A DNA stretch of 41,386 nucleotides from a virus (IMGVR_UViG_3300023113_000001:1-41386), one strand, 5' to 3'. Shown: positions 29,693 to 37,687, numbered from the stretch's first letter. A program made the numbers and translations. The notes: generated by a model from the letters alone, not told the origin.

Positions 29693-31729
29693 TTAGGCGG
29701 GCAGTCGGTTCTGCATGGCCGCAATCTTGGCCTGATCATTGTTGGCCTGCTGCGCCATCTGCTGAGGCGCCAGCGCTGTCTCAACGCCGATCTGGTCGGC
29801 CTTGGCGTAGTTCAGGACAGCCGCGCTTTGCGCCTGTTCGGCACGGGCCATCGTCTCCATGTATTCCGCCTCGGTCGGGCCGGGGTCGATCTGCTGGCCC
29901 TGCGGCGCATCGGGCGTGAGAGCCTTCTGCGCCTGCGCCATCTTCAACTGTGCCGACGCCTGCTCATTGGCGACCTTGGCCTCGGCCATCGCCATCTCCA
30001 GCGCCTTCATCTGCTGCTGAAGCTGCGCGACTTCCGGCGGCGGCTGCTTGGCCTCGTCCATTGCCGCCATCACCTGTTCCTTGTTCTTCAGGTTCGGCAT
30101 GGCGGCCACGATGGCGCGGAACGGAAGCTCGCCGTTGCCGTCCATCTTCTTCAACTCGACAAGGCTCTGAAACTGCTCCAACTGCGGCGTTAGCCCATCA
30201 GGCGCGTCGTCAATGATGATGTCGCAATCAAGCTCGGCCACACTGCCGACCATGCCCGCAATCTTCTCCTGCGCCGCAGGGTCTTGCATCGCCATCTGAG
30301 CGCGCATCGGATCGACGTTCAGGCCGAGCCATTTGATATTGCGCTCGTCGTCGGTAACGCGAACCCACTTCTCGCCGGTCCAATACTGCCGAATGCGAGC
30401 CCAGATCGCGCGGAACACGCGAATGTCCATGTCGCGCAGAGCGTCCAGCAGCGGCGCCACTTCCATCGCCCCGCCCTGCTGGCTTGCGATGATCGCCTTG
30501 CCCGACGCTGCCGACTTCTGAAGCGCGTTACCCTGGAGGGCGATGTTGCCCGCCATCATGTCAATTTCGCCCTTGGCCTCCTGCAAGAGGTTCAGATGGC
30601 CGGTGGCGAGGTCAACGCGGGTGTCGTCCCTGATCTTGTCGAAGAAGCCGGGGTTGACGACCTTGACCCCATCAGGCCGGGCCGTCTCACGGCGGAACTT
30701 CTCGATGTCATCGACCGCGCCCTGCTCCATCGTGACCTGAGACACGTTGAGCAGGTGAAGTGCCTTCGAGCGGCGCTTGTTGATCTCGTCCTGCGGCCCG
30801 ATCATCTCGCGCACGATGCCATAGCGGTCGTTATCGCGGTTGACGTAGGCCGAGCCGAAGATCAGTTCGCAGTCGCTTTCGCCCTTGTCGGTCTGGTGCG
30901 GCGATGGCCCCTGACGAAGCACACCGCCCTTGGTGAACTCAGCGAAGTGCCATTCATCGCCCTTGCGGTGCCAGACCTGGCACACGCGAACGCGGCGACG
31001 CTTGCGATCAGCCCAGACCTTCCACCGGGGTTTGTCGTCAAAGGTGTCGGACACCGACGCATTGTTCAGCGTCTCGGTGAGGATGGATTCAGCGTTCGGG
31101 TTGTCTGCGTACTCGCGAACGGCCTCGTCACGGTCAAGCCAGCGCACCAACCCGACATAGCCGGCATCCGAGAAATCAGGCTCCGACGAATGCGGATCCC
31201 AGAACATCCGGTCCCACGGAATGCGGTCGATGGTGATCTCAAGCCCGTCGTAACTCTCCTTCACGCCGACGCGATAGCCGCCGGCGCCTTCGACCAGCAG
31301 ATTGTCCCACACACGCGAGCGCTTATGATCAAATCGCTGATCGTCCGCGACATAGCGCAGGGCCTGTTCAACGCCGTTCGCGTCTTCCTCATGCTGGGGC
31401 GTGCGAGGCAGGGCGCGCGGATCGACGCGCTGCCCCATCTCATAGCCCTTAAGGAAATCGACCTTGCGCTTGATGCGGTTGATGACGATGGGCGGCTGCT
31501 TGCGCTTGTTCAGCGCGGCAATCTCTTCGGCCGTGAGCTGGATGTTATCGACGTAGTCGCGGTCACGCTCGGCAAGCTGGCGGGCTTCGTAGCTCGCGTC
31601 TTCCGAGCTTTCGAACATGTCCACGAACTCAGCCGCAGACGGCATCGCGTCGTTATCGGTGGGATCGACAACAAAAGACCCGGCAACGGGCCGGGCCTCC
31701 AGGACTGTCGCGATGGGGTTAGCCTGCAT
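29693..31729 (-). CDS. P22-like portal protein (678 aa)
   Basis: Length and motifs fit the long P22-type portals: QPPIVINRIKRKVDFLKGYEM, PWDRMFWDPHSSEPDFSDAG, then a helical barrel-like C-terminus of Gln/Ala-rich heptads (QLQQQMKALEMAMAEAK). The dodecameric portal seats the terminase and the head-completion proteins. The first ~28 codons include a hairpin with a U-run (31672-31695), so translation might instead start at MPSAAEFV (31645); neither start has a clear ribosome binding site. Confidence 0.92.
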   Translation of the reverse strand: MQANPIATVLEARPVAGSFVVDPTDNDAMPSAAEFVDMFESSEDASYEARQLAERDRDYVDNIQLTAEEIAALNKRKQPPIVINRIKRKVDFLKGYEMGQRVDPRALPRTPQHEEDANGVEQALRYVADDQRFDHKRSRVWDNLLVEGAGGYRVGVKESYDGLEITIDRIPWDRMFWDPHSSEPDFSDAGYVGLVRWLDRDEAVREYADNPNAESILTETLNNASVSDTFDDKPRWKVWADRKRRRVRVCQVWHRKGDEWHFAEFTKGGVLRQGPSPHQTDKGESDCELIFGSAYVNRDNDRYGIVREMIGPQDEINKRRSKALHLLNVSQVTMEQGAVDDIEKFRRETARPDGVKVVNPGFFDKIRDDTRVDLATGHLNLLQEAKGEIDMMAGNIALQGNALQKSAASGKAIIASQQGGAMEVAPLLDALRDMDIRVFRAIWARIRQYWTGEKWVRVTDDERNIKWLGLNVDPMRAQMAMQDPAAQEKIAGMVGSVAELDCDIIIDDAPDGLTPQLEQFQSLVELKKMDGNGELPFRAIVAAMPNLKNKEQVMAAMDEAKQPPPEVAQLQQQMKALEMAMAEAKVANEQASAQLKMAQAQKALTPDAPQGQQIDPGPTEAEYMETMARAEQAQSAAVLNYAKADQIGVETALAPQQMAQQANNDQAKIAAMQNRLPA
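31672..31695 (-). terminator. Terminator-like hairpin in the 5' part of the portal gene
   Basis: On the minus strand, CCCGGC-CCGTT-GCCGGG is followed by TCTTTTGTT. The stem is 6 bp and the U-run is interrupted. It sits 34 bases into the annotated portal frame and about 60 bases after the TerL stop. Confidence 0.5.
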
Positions 31730-31735
31730 CGGAGT

Positions 31736-33181
31736 TTAAACCGTTTTCCATGCGCCGGCATCCTCTTCGTCGTCGCGGCGGTCGTAGCGGTCGCGGCGGG
31801 GCTTTTCGGTGGGACGCGGGTTCAAGCCGGCCTGCATTTTGTCCAGCAACTGACCGACAAGCCCGAGCGCATCCACTTGGTCGTCATGGACGCCAGCGGG
31901 GAACCTCAGGCACTCGGATATGAGATCGGCCTTCCACGGCGCGTCAGGGCTGATGTACAGCCCTTCCATCGCCATACGGCCTCGGATCGACTGTGCGCGA
32001 ACTGACTTGTCGCCGCGCGTTGGGAACTGTTCGCGGACGCCGTAAGCCTTGCGCTCGCGTGCCCGCTTTTCGAGGAACGGCCCGACGCCTGACTTGATCT
32101 GCCCTTGCTCTTCAGCCCAAGCGATAGGCTTCCACTTCAAGACCAGATCGCAATAGGCTTCCACCCATTCGTCAGACGAAGCCTGCTTGCGCCAGAGGTC
32201 GAGCAGATGCATCCGGCCATCAGGGTCAACACCGACAACCACATGAACCGTGTAGTCACCGCCTTGCGATGTGACGGCGTAATCTGAGCCGCCATAGATA
32301 CGCATCTGATCGCGCGGTGGCGGCGTCATGGTCTTGAACCATTCGGCGCGGAAATAGTCGCCTTCGTCTGGCGTCGGCTGCTGCTGGTACAGCGCGGACC
32401 AAAGCCGCGTATCCCGCTTTGCATCCGCCCGCATTTCAGGCGTGAACCACTCAGGCCACAGAGCCTCGCCAGGAACGCGTCCGAGCGGATCGTCAAGCCC
32501 TGCCTCCATCGGCAGTGACACAACCCGCCAGCGGGCGCCTTCCTCGGCCAGCAAGCGCCCGGCTAGATCGTCCTCATGCCATCGCGTCTGGATCAAGATG
32601 ACCGCAGCGCTCGGCTTCAATCGCGTGCCGAGGTCGAACTTGTACCAATCCCACTGCTTGTCGCGGATGAGCTTGCTGTCTGCGTCCTCGCGCGAGCGAA
32701 CCGGATCGTCAATGATGGCAAGGTCAGCGCGGCGCCCTGTGATCGAGCCGCCGACACCAGCCGCGTAATACTCGCCTTCCTCGTCAGTCTCCCAGCGGCC
32801 AGCGGCCTTGTTATCGCCCGACACGCCGAACCCGAGCAGCGACTGGTGGTCAGCCACCAGATTGCGGACCTTGCGGCCCCAGCGCTCGGCCAGTTCTGCC
32901 GTATGCGAGGCCGCGATGATCGAGCGATGCGCGCCTTGCGACAGATACCAAGGCGGGAACAGCACGCTTCCGTATGTGGACTTCGCGGAGCCTGGGGGCA
33001 GGAACAGCATAAGCCGATCCGTTTCGCCTCTTGCTACGCTCTCAAGTTCCTTGACGATCAGTTGGTGATGCCGGGCGGGCTCGTAGCCGCATTCCCTGCA
33101 CCATTCAGTGAGTGACGCCCTTGCGCGTCGGCGGCGCAGCAACTCCTGCGCTGCCTGCGCTGGCGATAAGGGCAAGCTCAT
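31736..33181 (-). CDS. Terminase large subunit (481 aa)
   Basis: ATPase: Walker A at LPPGSAKST (61-69) and Walker B at LAIIDDP (154-160). Nuclease: Asp in IYGGSDYAV, Glu in WAEEQGQI and Asp in HDDQVDALG are the expected RNase-H-fold ligands. The motor cuts and pumps DNA through the portal. The 77-base overlap with the small-subunit gene is large but common in this family. The circular or permuted contig suggests headful packaging, as in P22, but that is inference. Confidence 0.96.
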   Translation of the reverse strand: MSLPLSPAQAAQELLRRRRARASLTEWCRECGYEPARHHQLIVKELESVARGETDRLMLFLPPGSAKSTYGSVLFPPWYLSQGAHRSIIAASHTAELAERWGRKVRNLVADHQSLLGFGVSGDNKAAGRWETDEEGEYYAAGVGGSITGRRADLAIIDDPVRSREDADSKLIRDKQWDWYKFDLGTRLKPSAAVILIQTRWHEDDLAGRLLAEEGARWRVVSLPMEAGLDDPLGRVPGEALWPEWFTPEMRADAKRDTRLWSALYQQQPTPDEGDYFRAEWFKTMTPPPRDQMRIYGGSDYAVTSQGGDYTVHVVVGVDPDGRMHLLDLWRKQASSDEWVEAYCDLVLKWKPIAWAEEQGQIKSGVGPFLEKRARERKAYGVREQFPTRGDKSVRAQSIRGRMAMEGLYISPDAPWKADLISECLRFPAGVHDDQVDALGLVGQLLDKMQAGLNPRPTEKPRRDRYDRRDDEEDAGAWKTV

Positions 33182-33542
33182 CGTCGGTCATGGCTTTCGG
33201 ATCTGACTTGTGGGTGCTCTCGCGCTTCTCAACGCGGACACCAGCGAGGACGCCCTTTTCGCGGATGGCCGCGATGGCGGCTGCATACTGCCCTGCTGCA
33301 AGCGCCTTTTCGCGGACAGCCTCGGCTTCTTCGATGAGGCTTGCTGCCGTCACTTCGGCCTTAATCGCGCTGCGTTCCTGCAACTCGGCCACGCGAGCCT
33401 GCACCTTGTCATTCCTTGTCAGGCGTGACGCATTGGGCTCGCTGGGCTCGTATCCTGCGTTCTGGTAGGCTTCCGACTGGCTCTTGCCCTTTGCAAGCTC
33501 TTGGGCGAAGCGCTCATGGCGGGGGTTAGCGAGGGCGGGCAT
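33105..33542 (-). CDS. Terminase small subunit (145 aa)
   Basis: Opens with NPRHERFAQELAKGKSQSEAYQNAGY, the signature of the Terminase_2-type small subunits with an N-terminal HTH (residues about 5-50), then a helical oligomerisation region and a Lys-poor C-terminus. It recognises the pac or cos site, often located in or near its own gene. Confidence 0.92.
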   Translation of the reverse strand: MPALANPRHERFAQELAKGKSQSEAYQNAGYEPSEPNASRLTRNDKVQARVAELQERSAIKAEVTAASLIEEAEAVREKALAAGQYAAAIAAIREKGVLAGVRVEKRESTHKSDPKAMTDDELALIASAGSAGVAAPPTRKGVTH

Positions 33543-33831
33543 CGCGCTTGATGTTCTCTTCGATCAGTCGCGGCAGGCCGGACACAGTCTCGTCAAGGTA
33601 CTCATGGTCAAGAACGTGCCAAAAGGCGATTGTCCGCTGGGGTCCAGCAAAAAACGAACAGGTCCGCCAAGCGCTAACAGCGCCATCGCCGCCTAGCGCA
33701 ATACTGACCCCTGTCGCGCCCGCATCTTCCATGCGCTTGATCACATCGGCGCAGCTTATGGCCTGATCGCCGTTGATGAACGCGATTTCGGGGTCGGCCA
33801 TTTTGCTGGTACGCAATTTTTCCTCAGTCAT
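33526..33831 (-). CDS. Unknown protein before the terminase (101 aa)
   Basis: Overlaps the preceding small gene by ATGA and the terminase small subunit by 17 bases. Alpha/beta composition (EIAFINGDQAISCADVIKRMEDAGATGVSIALG) of a small folded domain. No family recognised. An accessory packaging role is suggested by position. Confidence 0.7.
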   Translation of the reverse strand: MTEEKLRTSKMADPEIAFINGDQAISCADVIKRMEDAGATGVSIALGGDGAVSAWRTCSFFAGPQRTIAFWHVLDHEYLDETVSGLPRLIEENIKRDARPR

Positions 33832-33971
33832 CCCGACACCGCCACGCCGCCCTTGAGGAAGCGCAGCACCTTCTCGGCCTCGCGCAGCACGTCATCAATT
33901 GTCGCGTCTGCGGGCTTGCGCTTGTCGGCTAGCATCATGGCCTGCATGCGAAGCTGTTCGTCAGGGGTCAT
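33828..33971 (-). CDS. Small unknown protein (47 aa)
   Basis: Starts MTPDEQLRMQAMMLADKRKP and ends FLKGGVAVSG. ATGA overlap with the next gene is the main support. Helical and charged. It is the first frame of the late operon after the leader terminator. Confidence 0.6.
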   Translation of the reverse strand: MTPDEQLRMQAMMLADKRKPADATIDDVLREAEKVLRFLKGGVAVSG

Positions 33972-33989
33972 GGGATGTGTCCTGAATAC

Positions 33990-34022
33990 AAAAGCCCCGC
34001 CATGCCGGAGCAGAGGGCGGGG
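33990..34022 (-). terminator. Intrinsic terminator in the late leader
   Basis: On the minus strand, CCCCGCC-14 nt-GGCGGGG is followed by CTTTTG. It separates the leader downstream of the NusG-like gene from the late genes. The U-run is short (four), so leakiness or regulation is plausible. Confidence 0.8.
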
Positions 34023-34511
34023 GCGCCCTTCAAGCGGCGCAAGCTAATCGACAAGGCCGGGCTCGATACCGGCTTGGCAGTTTTTATCAGGAATCTGGCC
34101 TAGGCTTTCGCCCCCGGCTTCAGACGGCGCTATGGCTACCTGACCGTCTACCCTTAGGCTCGCCGGCCACCCGGCTTCCTGCCTTGTCCTCTCAGCGTGT
34201 CCATCCACGCCGCTTGTCGAACTTGATGGCCCCACTTAACCGCCAGTGTCTAGAATGGCGGCAAGCACCTTGTGCTCAAGCGATGGCTTGGCGATGTAGA
34301 CCTCTTGCGAGCACATCGTCAGTGGCCGGGGCCGACCTCAGAAACTCAATATCAGGGCTTCCACCTGATGCCCGTGTTGGCTGTCACGGTCTGGCGCGAA
34401 CGCCGAAGCCTGATGCCGAAGCAGAGCAGGAACCCAAATCGTGTTGTTCCATTGCGTCGCAGTCAGGGTGCGGATGACCGCTGCCCCAACCGCGCCGACT
34501 TCCCGCACAAC
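34023..34511 (-). other. Long leader after the NusG-like gene, no convincing gene
   Basis: 489 bases without a good gene, in a genome where neighbours nearly all overlap. In the frame following the NusG-like stop there are three short open stretches (GTG 34508-34338, ATG 34316-34236, GTG 34235-34044) separated by single stops. A second frame gives AVKWGHQVRQAAWMDTL across the stop at 34236, so a frameshifted gene remnant is possible. A GGCGGTTAAGTGG string at 34232-34244 partly resembles the ops element of RfaH (9 of 13). May be a regulatory leader RNA. Confidence 0.5.
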
Positions 34512-35207
34512 TTACGCTGCCGGCCTGATTTGGTCAAGCGTCACGCGCACTTTCGTTGCGGCCCCGAACATCTTCATCAGCAAAATCACGCGCTCATCGT
34601 CGCCCGCGTGCAAGACTGTTGCGTGAAAGCCTTCCCAGAGGTCATCAACCACCAGCACGGTATCGCCCGCCTTGAAATGCTCGGACGCCTTCTTGGCGAT
34701 GCGGGTGCGCTCGGCCTCGCTGATGGCTTGAGACTTGGCCTCGTCCCACACGCCCGAAGCCTGCATGTCGCTAATGGCATAGACCAGCCCGCCGCCAACA
34801 AACGGGATGTTGCCGTTGTCCAGCGTCAGCGGGCGCCCCCAGAGGCAGGAGTTGAGCGACTTGCTTGCCCCCTGCTTCAAGCCGACGAAGACGTACCTAG
34901 GAAACAGCGGCGTGTGCCGGATGGTCTTTGTCCTGCCGATGCGAACCCACTTAGTCACGACGGGGCAATACGCGGCATAGCCATCGCGCTCTAGCTGGGC
35001 AACAGCGGCCATCTCCTGCTTCGGGCCGGTGTGCATGATGGTCCAGCGCGCAGGGCGCTCGGCGGCCTCCGGAAGGCGCTCAGCAAGCCTTGCCGGGCGC
35101 GGCGGGCCGATCAGTTCCTTGACGGGCCGGTTCTTGTAGCTCGACGCAACGCTATGGGTTTTGGCTGACGGCTTGTTCCAGAATTTGTGCATTGCGCCTT
35201 TCATCAT
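34512..35207 (-). CDS. NusG/RfaH-like transcription factor (231 aa)
   Basis: After a basic ~50-residue extension, an NGN domain (RWTIMHTGPKQEMAAVAQL, GYAAYCPV, then PLFPRYVFVGL; about residues 54-160) and a C-terminal KOW domain (FKAGDTVLVVDDLWEGFHAT, ERVILLMKMFG, VTLDQIRPAA). NusG paralogues bind polymerase and suppress pausing or Rho termination at specific operons. Start chosen at ATG 35207 with GGAG before it; a second ATG follows immediately. It is the last gene before a 489-base leader and the packaging genes, the position expected of a late antiterminator. Confidence 0.88.
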   Translation of the reverse strand: MMKGAMHKFWNKPSAKTHSVASSYKNRPVKELIGPPRPARLAERLPEAAERPARWTIMHTGPKQEMAAVAQLERDGYAAYCPVVTKWVRIGRTKTIRHTPLFPRYVFVGLKQGASKSLNSCLWGRPLTLDNGNIPFVGGGLVYAISDMQASGVWDEAKSQAISEAERTRIAKKASEHFKAGDTVLVVDDLWEGFHATVLHAGDDERVILLMKMFGAATKVRVTLDQIRPAA

Positions 35208-35243
35208 CAGTTCTCCATCGTTCGCTTGCGGCCTGGCTTGCTC
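35208..35243 (-). other. Possible 12-codon leader peptide before NusG-like gene
   Basis: ATG at about 35243 opens a frame MSKPGRKRTMEN whose stop overlaps the NusG-like start (TGATG). It carries the GGAG used by that start. Could couple translation; too short to judge coding. Confidence 0.35.
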
Positions 35244-35271
35244 ATGTCTGATCCTTTGGGTTTTGATTTTG

Positions 35272-35289
35272 GTTGGCATCCGCGAGACT
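35272..35289 (-). repeat. Dispersed motif, copy B
   Basis: AGTCTCGCGGATGCCAAC on the minus strand, identical to copy A, followed by CAAAATCAAAAC. It lies in the gap between the gene ending at 35295 and the NusG-like gene. Confidence 0.8.
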
Positions 35290-35294
35290 ACTGG

Positions 35295-35726
35295 TCATGC
35301 GGCGTCGCCGGGGCCGAGGCCAAGGAAATCGACCTTGAAATGCCGCAGATAGCTCCGCTTTGCGTCCTCACGCCCTGCCGCAATCCGCCGTTCAATGTTG
35401 CGCTGGCGTTGGATGTTGACCGCCGCCGACAGGCTGAGAGAACGGGAGCTTGCGAGATCGGGGTCTAGGCTACCGACGTGCCAGCGCTTCATGCGCTCGC
35501 GCTCCTCGGCCTCCCAATCCTTGCTGAACACGCGCTTGCAGACGCTGGTAATCCACTCGCCTTCCGTGGTCCCACCTGACATAGGCACCTGAGCGGACGT
35601 GCCGAGTAAATCGGGCGAAAACCCAGAGCCGACGCCGGCTTTTGTCGCCGCCTCTCTCGCCACTACAGGCAGCGCAACCGGAGCCGCGCCCAACAGCCTG
35701 AGAAATCCTCTGCGCCCTACGCTCAC
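35295..35726 (-). CDS. Small protein with Tat-like N-terminus (143 aa)
   Basis: GTG start in a GTGA overlap with the DUF1376 gene, behind GGGAGGG. Residues 1-25 (SVGRRGFLRLLGAAPVALPV) contain RRGFL and a hydrophobic stretch ending ALPVVA, matching a twin-arginine signal. The mature part has a WITSVCKRVFSKDWEAEERERM helix and no cofactor motif. An exported folded protein in a replication and regulation block is odd; the motif may be coincidental. Confidence 0.65.
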   Translation of the reverse strand: MSVGRRGFLRLLGAAPVALPVVAREAATKAGVGSGFSPDLLGTSAQVPMSGGTTEGEWITSVCKRVFSKDWEAEERERMKRWHVGSLDPDLASSRSLSLSAAVNIQRQRNIERRIAAGREDAKRSYLRHFKVDFLGLGPGDAA

Positions 35727-36637
35727 GCCGCCCTCCCTTCCCACTGGTCGAACTGAGCCGCCATGTCGTCTACGGCTACGGGCAGAGCGGGCGGGAACTC
35801 GCTCTCAAACCACCAGCCGTCCGCCCGATGCTCCTTTGAGGTCACAGCGGTCGCGGTGGGCTTGCCGATGGCCTTGCGGTAATCGCGCCATGCCCACCAT
35901 GCCTCGCTGTCCTGCTTGACGAAGACGCGGCCATTGTCAGACGGGCCGGCCTGGGGCGTGGCCGTGGCGAGCTTTAACCCGGCATTGACGCACCACTCAG
36001 GCTCGCAGCCCTGCCAGCCGCGCATCATCATCAGGTCAGCGGCCTTGTCGGGCTCCGCGATCTGGGCGAATTGCTTGGCGAGAAGCAGCGCCATGTGCGG
36101 GTTGAGCGGGGATTTCTTTTTCCGCCGATGGTCGATGACGGCCTTTGCCCGGTCCTCGGACAAGACAGCCATCAGGGTTTCCAAAATCTGCGCGTGTTCG
36201 GGCCGCGCCTTGGCGCGTTCTACAACAGGAACTTTAGTTTCTGTTGTAGAAGGTGATTGTGATTGTGATTGGCATTCCTGCGGCATATGCAACGGCATTG
36301 CCGCAGCATCTGCATCTGCAATGCCGGGCTTATGCCAACGCTTTGCCGCTTTCTCTTTCGCCTTCTCGCTGATGTCGCGGGCGGCCTGCAATTCCTCCTC
36401 GATGCGGGCGTGCTTCCAGCCCTCATCAAACATGTCGAACAGCGTCTCGCGCGCATCCGCCCACTCGTCGGGCGACATGCGGCAAATCCTGGCGAGCCGG
36501 CGATCCTCGTTGGGAAGCCCGCCATTCTGCCAATAGTGCATGATGAGCAGGAGATAGGCTCCATGCTCTGCGGCGCTCAGGTGCCCCGTGTCGGCCAGAT
36601 AGTCGGCCACATAGAGCGGCATCCATGCTCGGCTCAT
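35723..36637 (-). CDS. DUF1376 replication-associated protein (304 aa)
   Basis: The N-terminal ~85 residues (WMPLYVADYLADTGHLSAAEHGAYLLLIMHYW, then RRLARICRMSPDEWADA) are the DUF1376/YdaU domain, widespread at the replication position of lambdoid and rhizobial prophages. A charged linker leads to a C-terminal helical region (EAWWAWRDYRKAIGK, WWFESEFPP). Likely the replication initiator or helicase-loading factor; no helicase is encoded, so the host replisome is probably used. Confidence 0.88.
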   Translation of the reverse strand: MSRAWMPLYVADYLADTGHLSAAEHGAYLLLIMHYWQNGGLPNEDRRLARICRMSPDEWADARETLFDMFDEGWKHARIEEELQAARDISEKAKEKAAKRWHKPGIADADAAAMPLHMPQECQSQSQSPSTTETKVPVVERAKARPEHAQILETLMAVLSEDRAKAVIDHRRKKKSPLNPHMALLLAKQFAQIAEPDKAADLMMMRGWQGCEPEWCVNAGLKLATATPQAGPSDNGRVFVKQDSEAWWAWRDYRKAIGKPTATAVTSKEHRADGWWFESEFPPALPVAVDDMAAQFDQWEGRAA

Positions 36638-36990
36638 TTCGCAGGTATCCCGTACTTGGCCTCTAAGCGGGCGAGGCGATGCTGCGGGCCATCAGTTAGG
36701 AACCGCCGGCAATCGACAAAGAAGGCTTGCATGGCCTCTGCCGGCGCCATGTCGAACCACTCGCCGACAAGGCGCTTGTGCGCCATGACGTGATGGAAAA
36801 CCTCTTCGAGATACGCGACCATCTCTCGGCTGCCGAGTGGCGCAGCGATATAGACTGCCAACGGCGCTGGGTTCCCAGTTTGCAATGACGCGAGGCGCGA
36901 GCCGATCGAGTTGGTGATGCCGACCTTGACCGGCCCCACGATGCAGCCGCCGCGCTTAACGCCGATGACGTAAAGCACTGAATCGCTCAT
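36634..36990 (-). CDS. T5orf172/GIY-YIG-like protein 3 (118 aa)
   Basis: LYVIGVKRGGCIVGPVKVGIT, RLASLQTGNPAPLAVY, then E-VFHH and GEWFDM: the compact T5orf172 (MUG113) version of the GIY-YIG fold. One of three paralogues in this operon. Members are linked to DNA binding or nicking, with phage roles poorly known. Confidence 0.85.
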   Translation of the reverse strand: MSDSVLYVIGVKRGGCIVGPVKVGITNSIGSRLASLQTGNPAPLAVYIAAPLGSREMVAYLEEVFHHVMAHKRLVGEWFDMAPAEAMQAFFVDCRRFLTDGPQHRLARLEAKYGIPAK

Positions 36991-37376
36991 GCAGCCTCCA
37001 CAGTCTCAGGAAGGACGGAGCGGACGGCAGCGCGAGGGCGAACAACGCCCCACTCCTCTAGGACGCGGATGGGCTCATCCCTGCCAAATGCGACAGCGTA
37101 GGGAACGCCCGAGGCGATGCAGATGGCCTTGAACGTCTCCTGATGAGGCGAGAGCTTGCCCTTGCTGGTTTTCAGTTCGAGCCAGCCCGTCTTGCCGTTG
37201 AGCACAGGGCCGCCGATAACGACCAGATCAAACAGGCCACAGTGAAGCCCAGGCTGGCCAAGGGCGCCCGCGTTGGGGACGGCGGCTACCATGGTGCCGG
37301 GCACGGCGAACGAGCGCCAGTGCGCCATCACGGCGGCTTGGATTTCACGCTCTGAGGGAGCGGTGGATTTGCTCAT
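36987..37376 (-). CDS. VRR-NUC nuclease (129 aa)
   Basis: SEREIQAAVMAHWR, then AVPNAG, GLFDLVVIGG and TGWLELKTSKGKLSPHQETF: the VRR-NUC order with catalytic E, D and ELK residues. Standalone phage VRR-NUC enzymes resolve branched DNA, which fits replication and packaging. ATGA overlaps both neighbours. Confidence 0.92.
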   Translation of the reverse strand: MSKSTAPSEREIQAAVMAHWRSFAVPGTMVAAVPNAGALGQPGLHCGLFDLVVIGGPVLNGKTGWLELKTSKGKLSPHQETFKAICIASGVPYAVAFGRDEPIRVLEEWGVVRPRAAVRSVLPETVEAA

Positions 37377-37687
37377 GCCGCGCGCTCCTCATCCCGAGCG
37401 CGGGCAAGCGCATTCGCGACCTTCGCCTCGGTGACGCTGAGAAGGCGCGCAATCGTCAGGGTGTCCCAGCCTGCGCGGAACAAGCGCTGGGCTTCCGAGA
37501 CCATGGCCGGCTCCACAGCGTCGCGCGTGAAGTAGCGATGGCGGAAAGGCAGGCCAGAGCTTCGCACAATCTTGGACAGCGTTTTGCTGGTGATCCCAAA
37601 CTCATAGTGGATCACCTTGACCGGGCGGCCGCTGGCATAGCTATGAGCGATGGCCGCCCTTTTCTCGGGTGCGATCCGGCTTCTCAT
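37373..37687 (-). CDS. Small protein with two HTH-like segments (104 aa)
   Basis: Start chosen at MRSRIAPEKRAAIA (ATGA overlap with the GcrA-like gene). Residues about 5-35 (AHSYASGRPVKVIHYEFGITSKTLSKIVR) and 60-95 (FRAGWDTLTIARLLSVTEAKVANALARAR) each look like an HTH. Probable DNA-binding regulator; possibly acts with the two HTH proteins upstream. Confidence 0.75.
   Translation of the reverse strand: MRSRIAPEKRAAIAHSYASGRPVKVIHYEFGITSKTLSKIVRSSGLPFRHRYFTRDAVEPAMVSEAQRLFRAGWDTLTIARLLSVTEAKVANALARARDEERAA

Noticed and set aside
30284-32005. 573-codon plus-strand frame opposite portal and terminase
   Set aside because: It is the antisense shadow of two well-recognised genes; composition is Leu/His/Arg-rich as expected from reading GC-rich codons backwards.
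34232-34244. ops-like element for RfaH
   Set aside because: Nine of 13 matches in GC-rich sequence is not significant by itself; kept only as a hint in the antitermination finding.
34272-34994. 240-codon plus-strand frame over the leader and NusG-like gene
   Set aside because: Two thirds is antisense to the NusG-like gene; the remaining part has no family or ribosome binding site.
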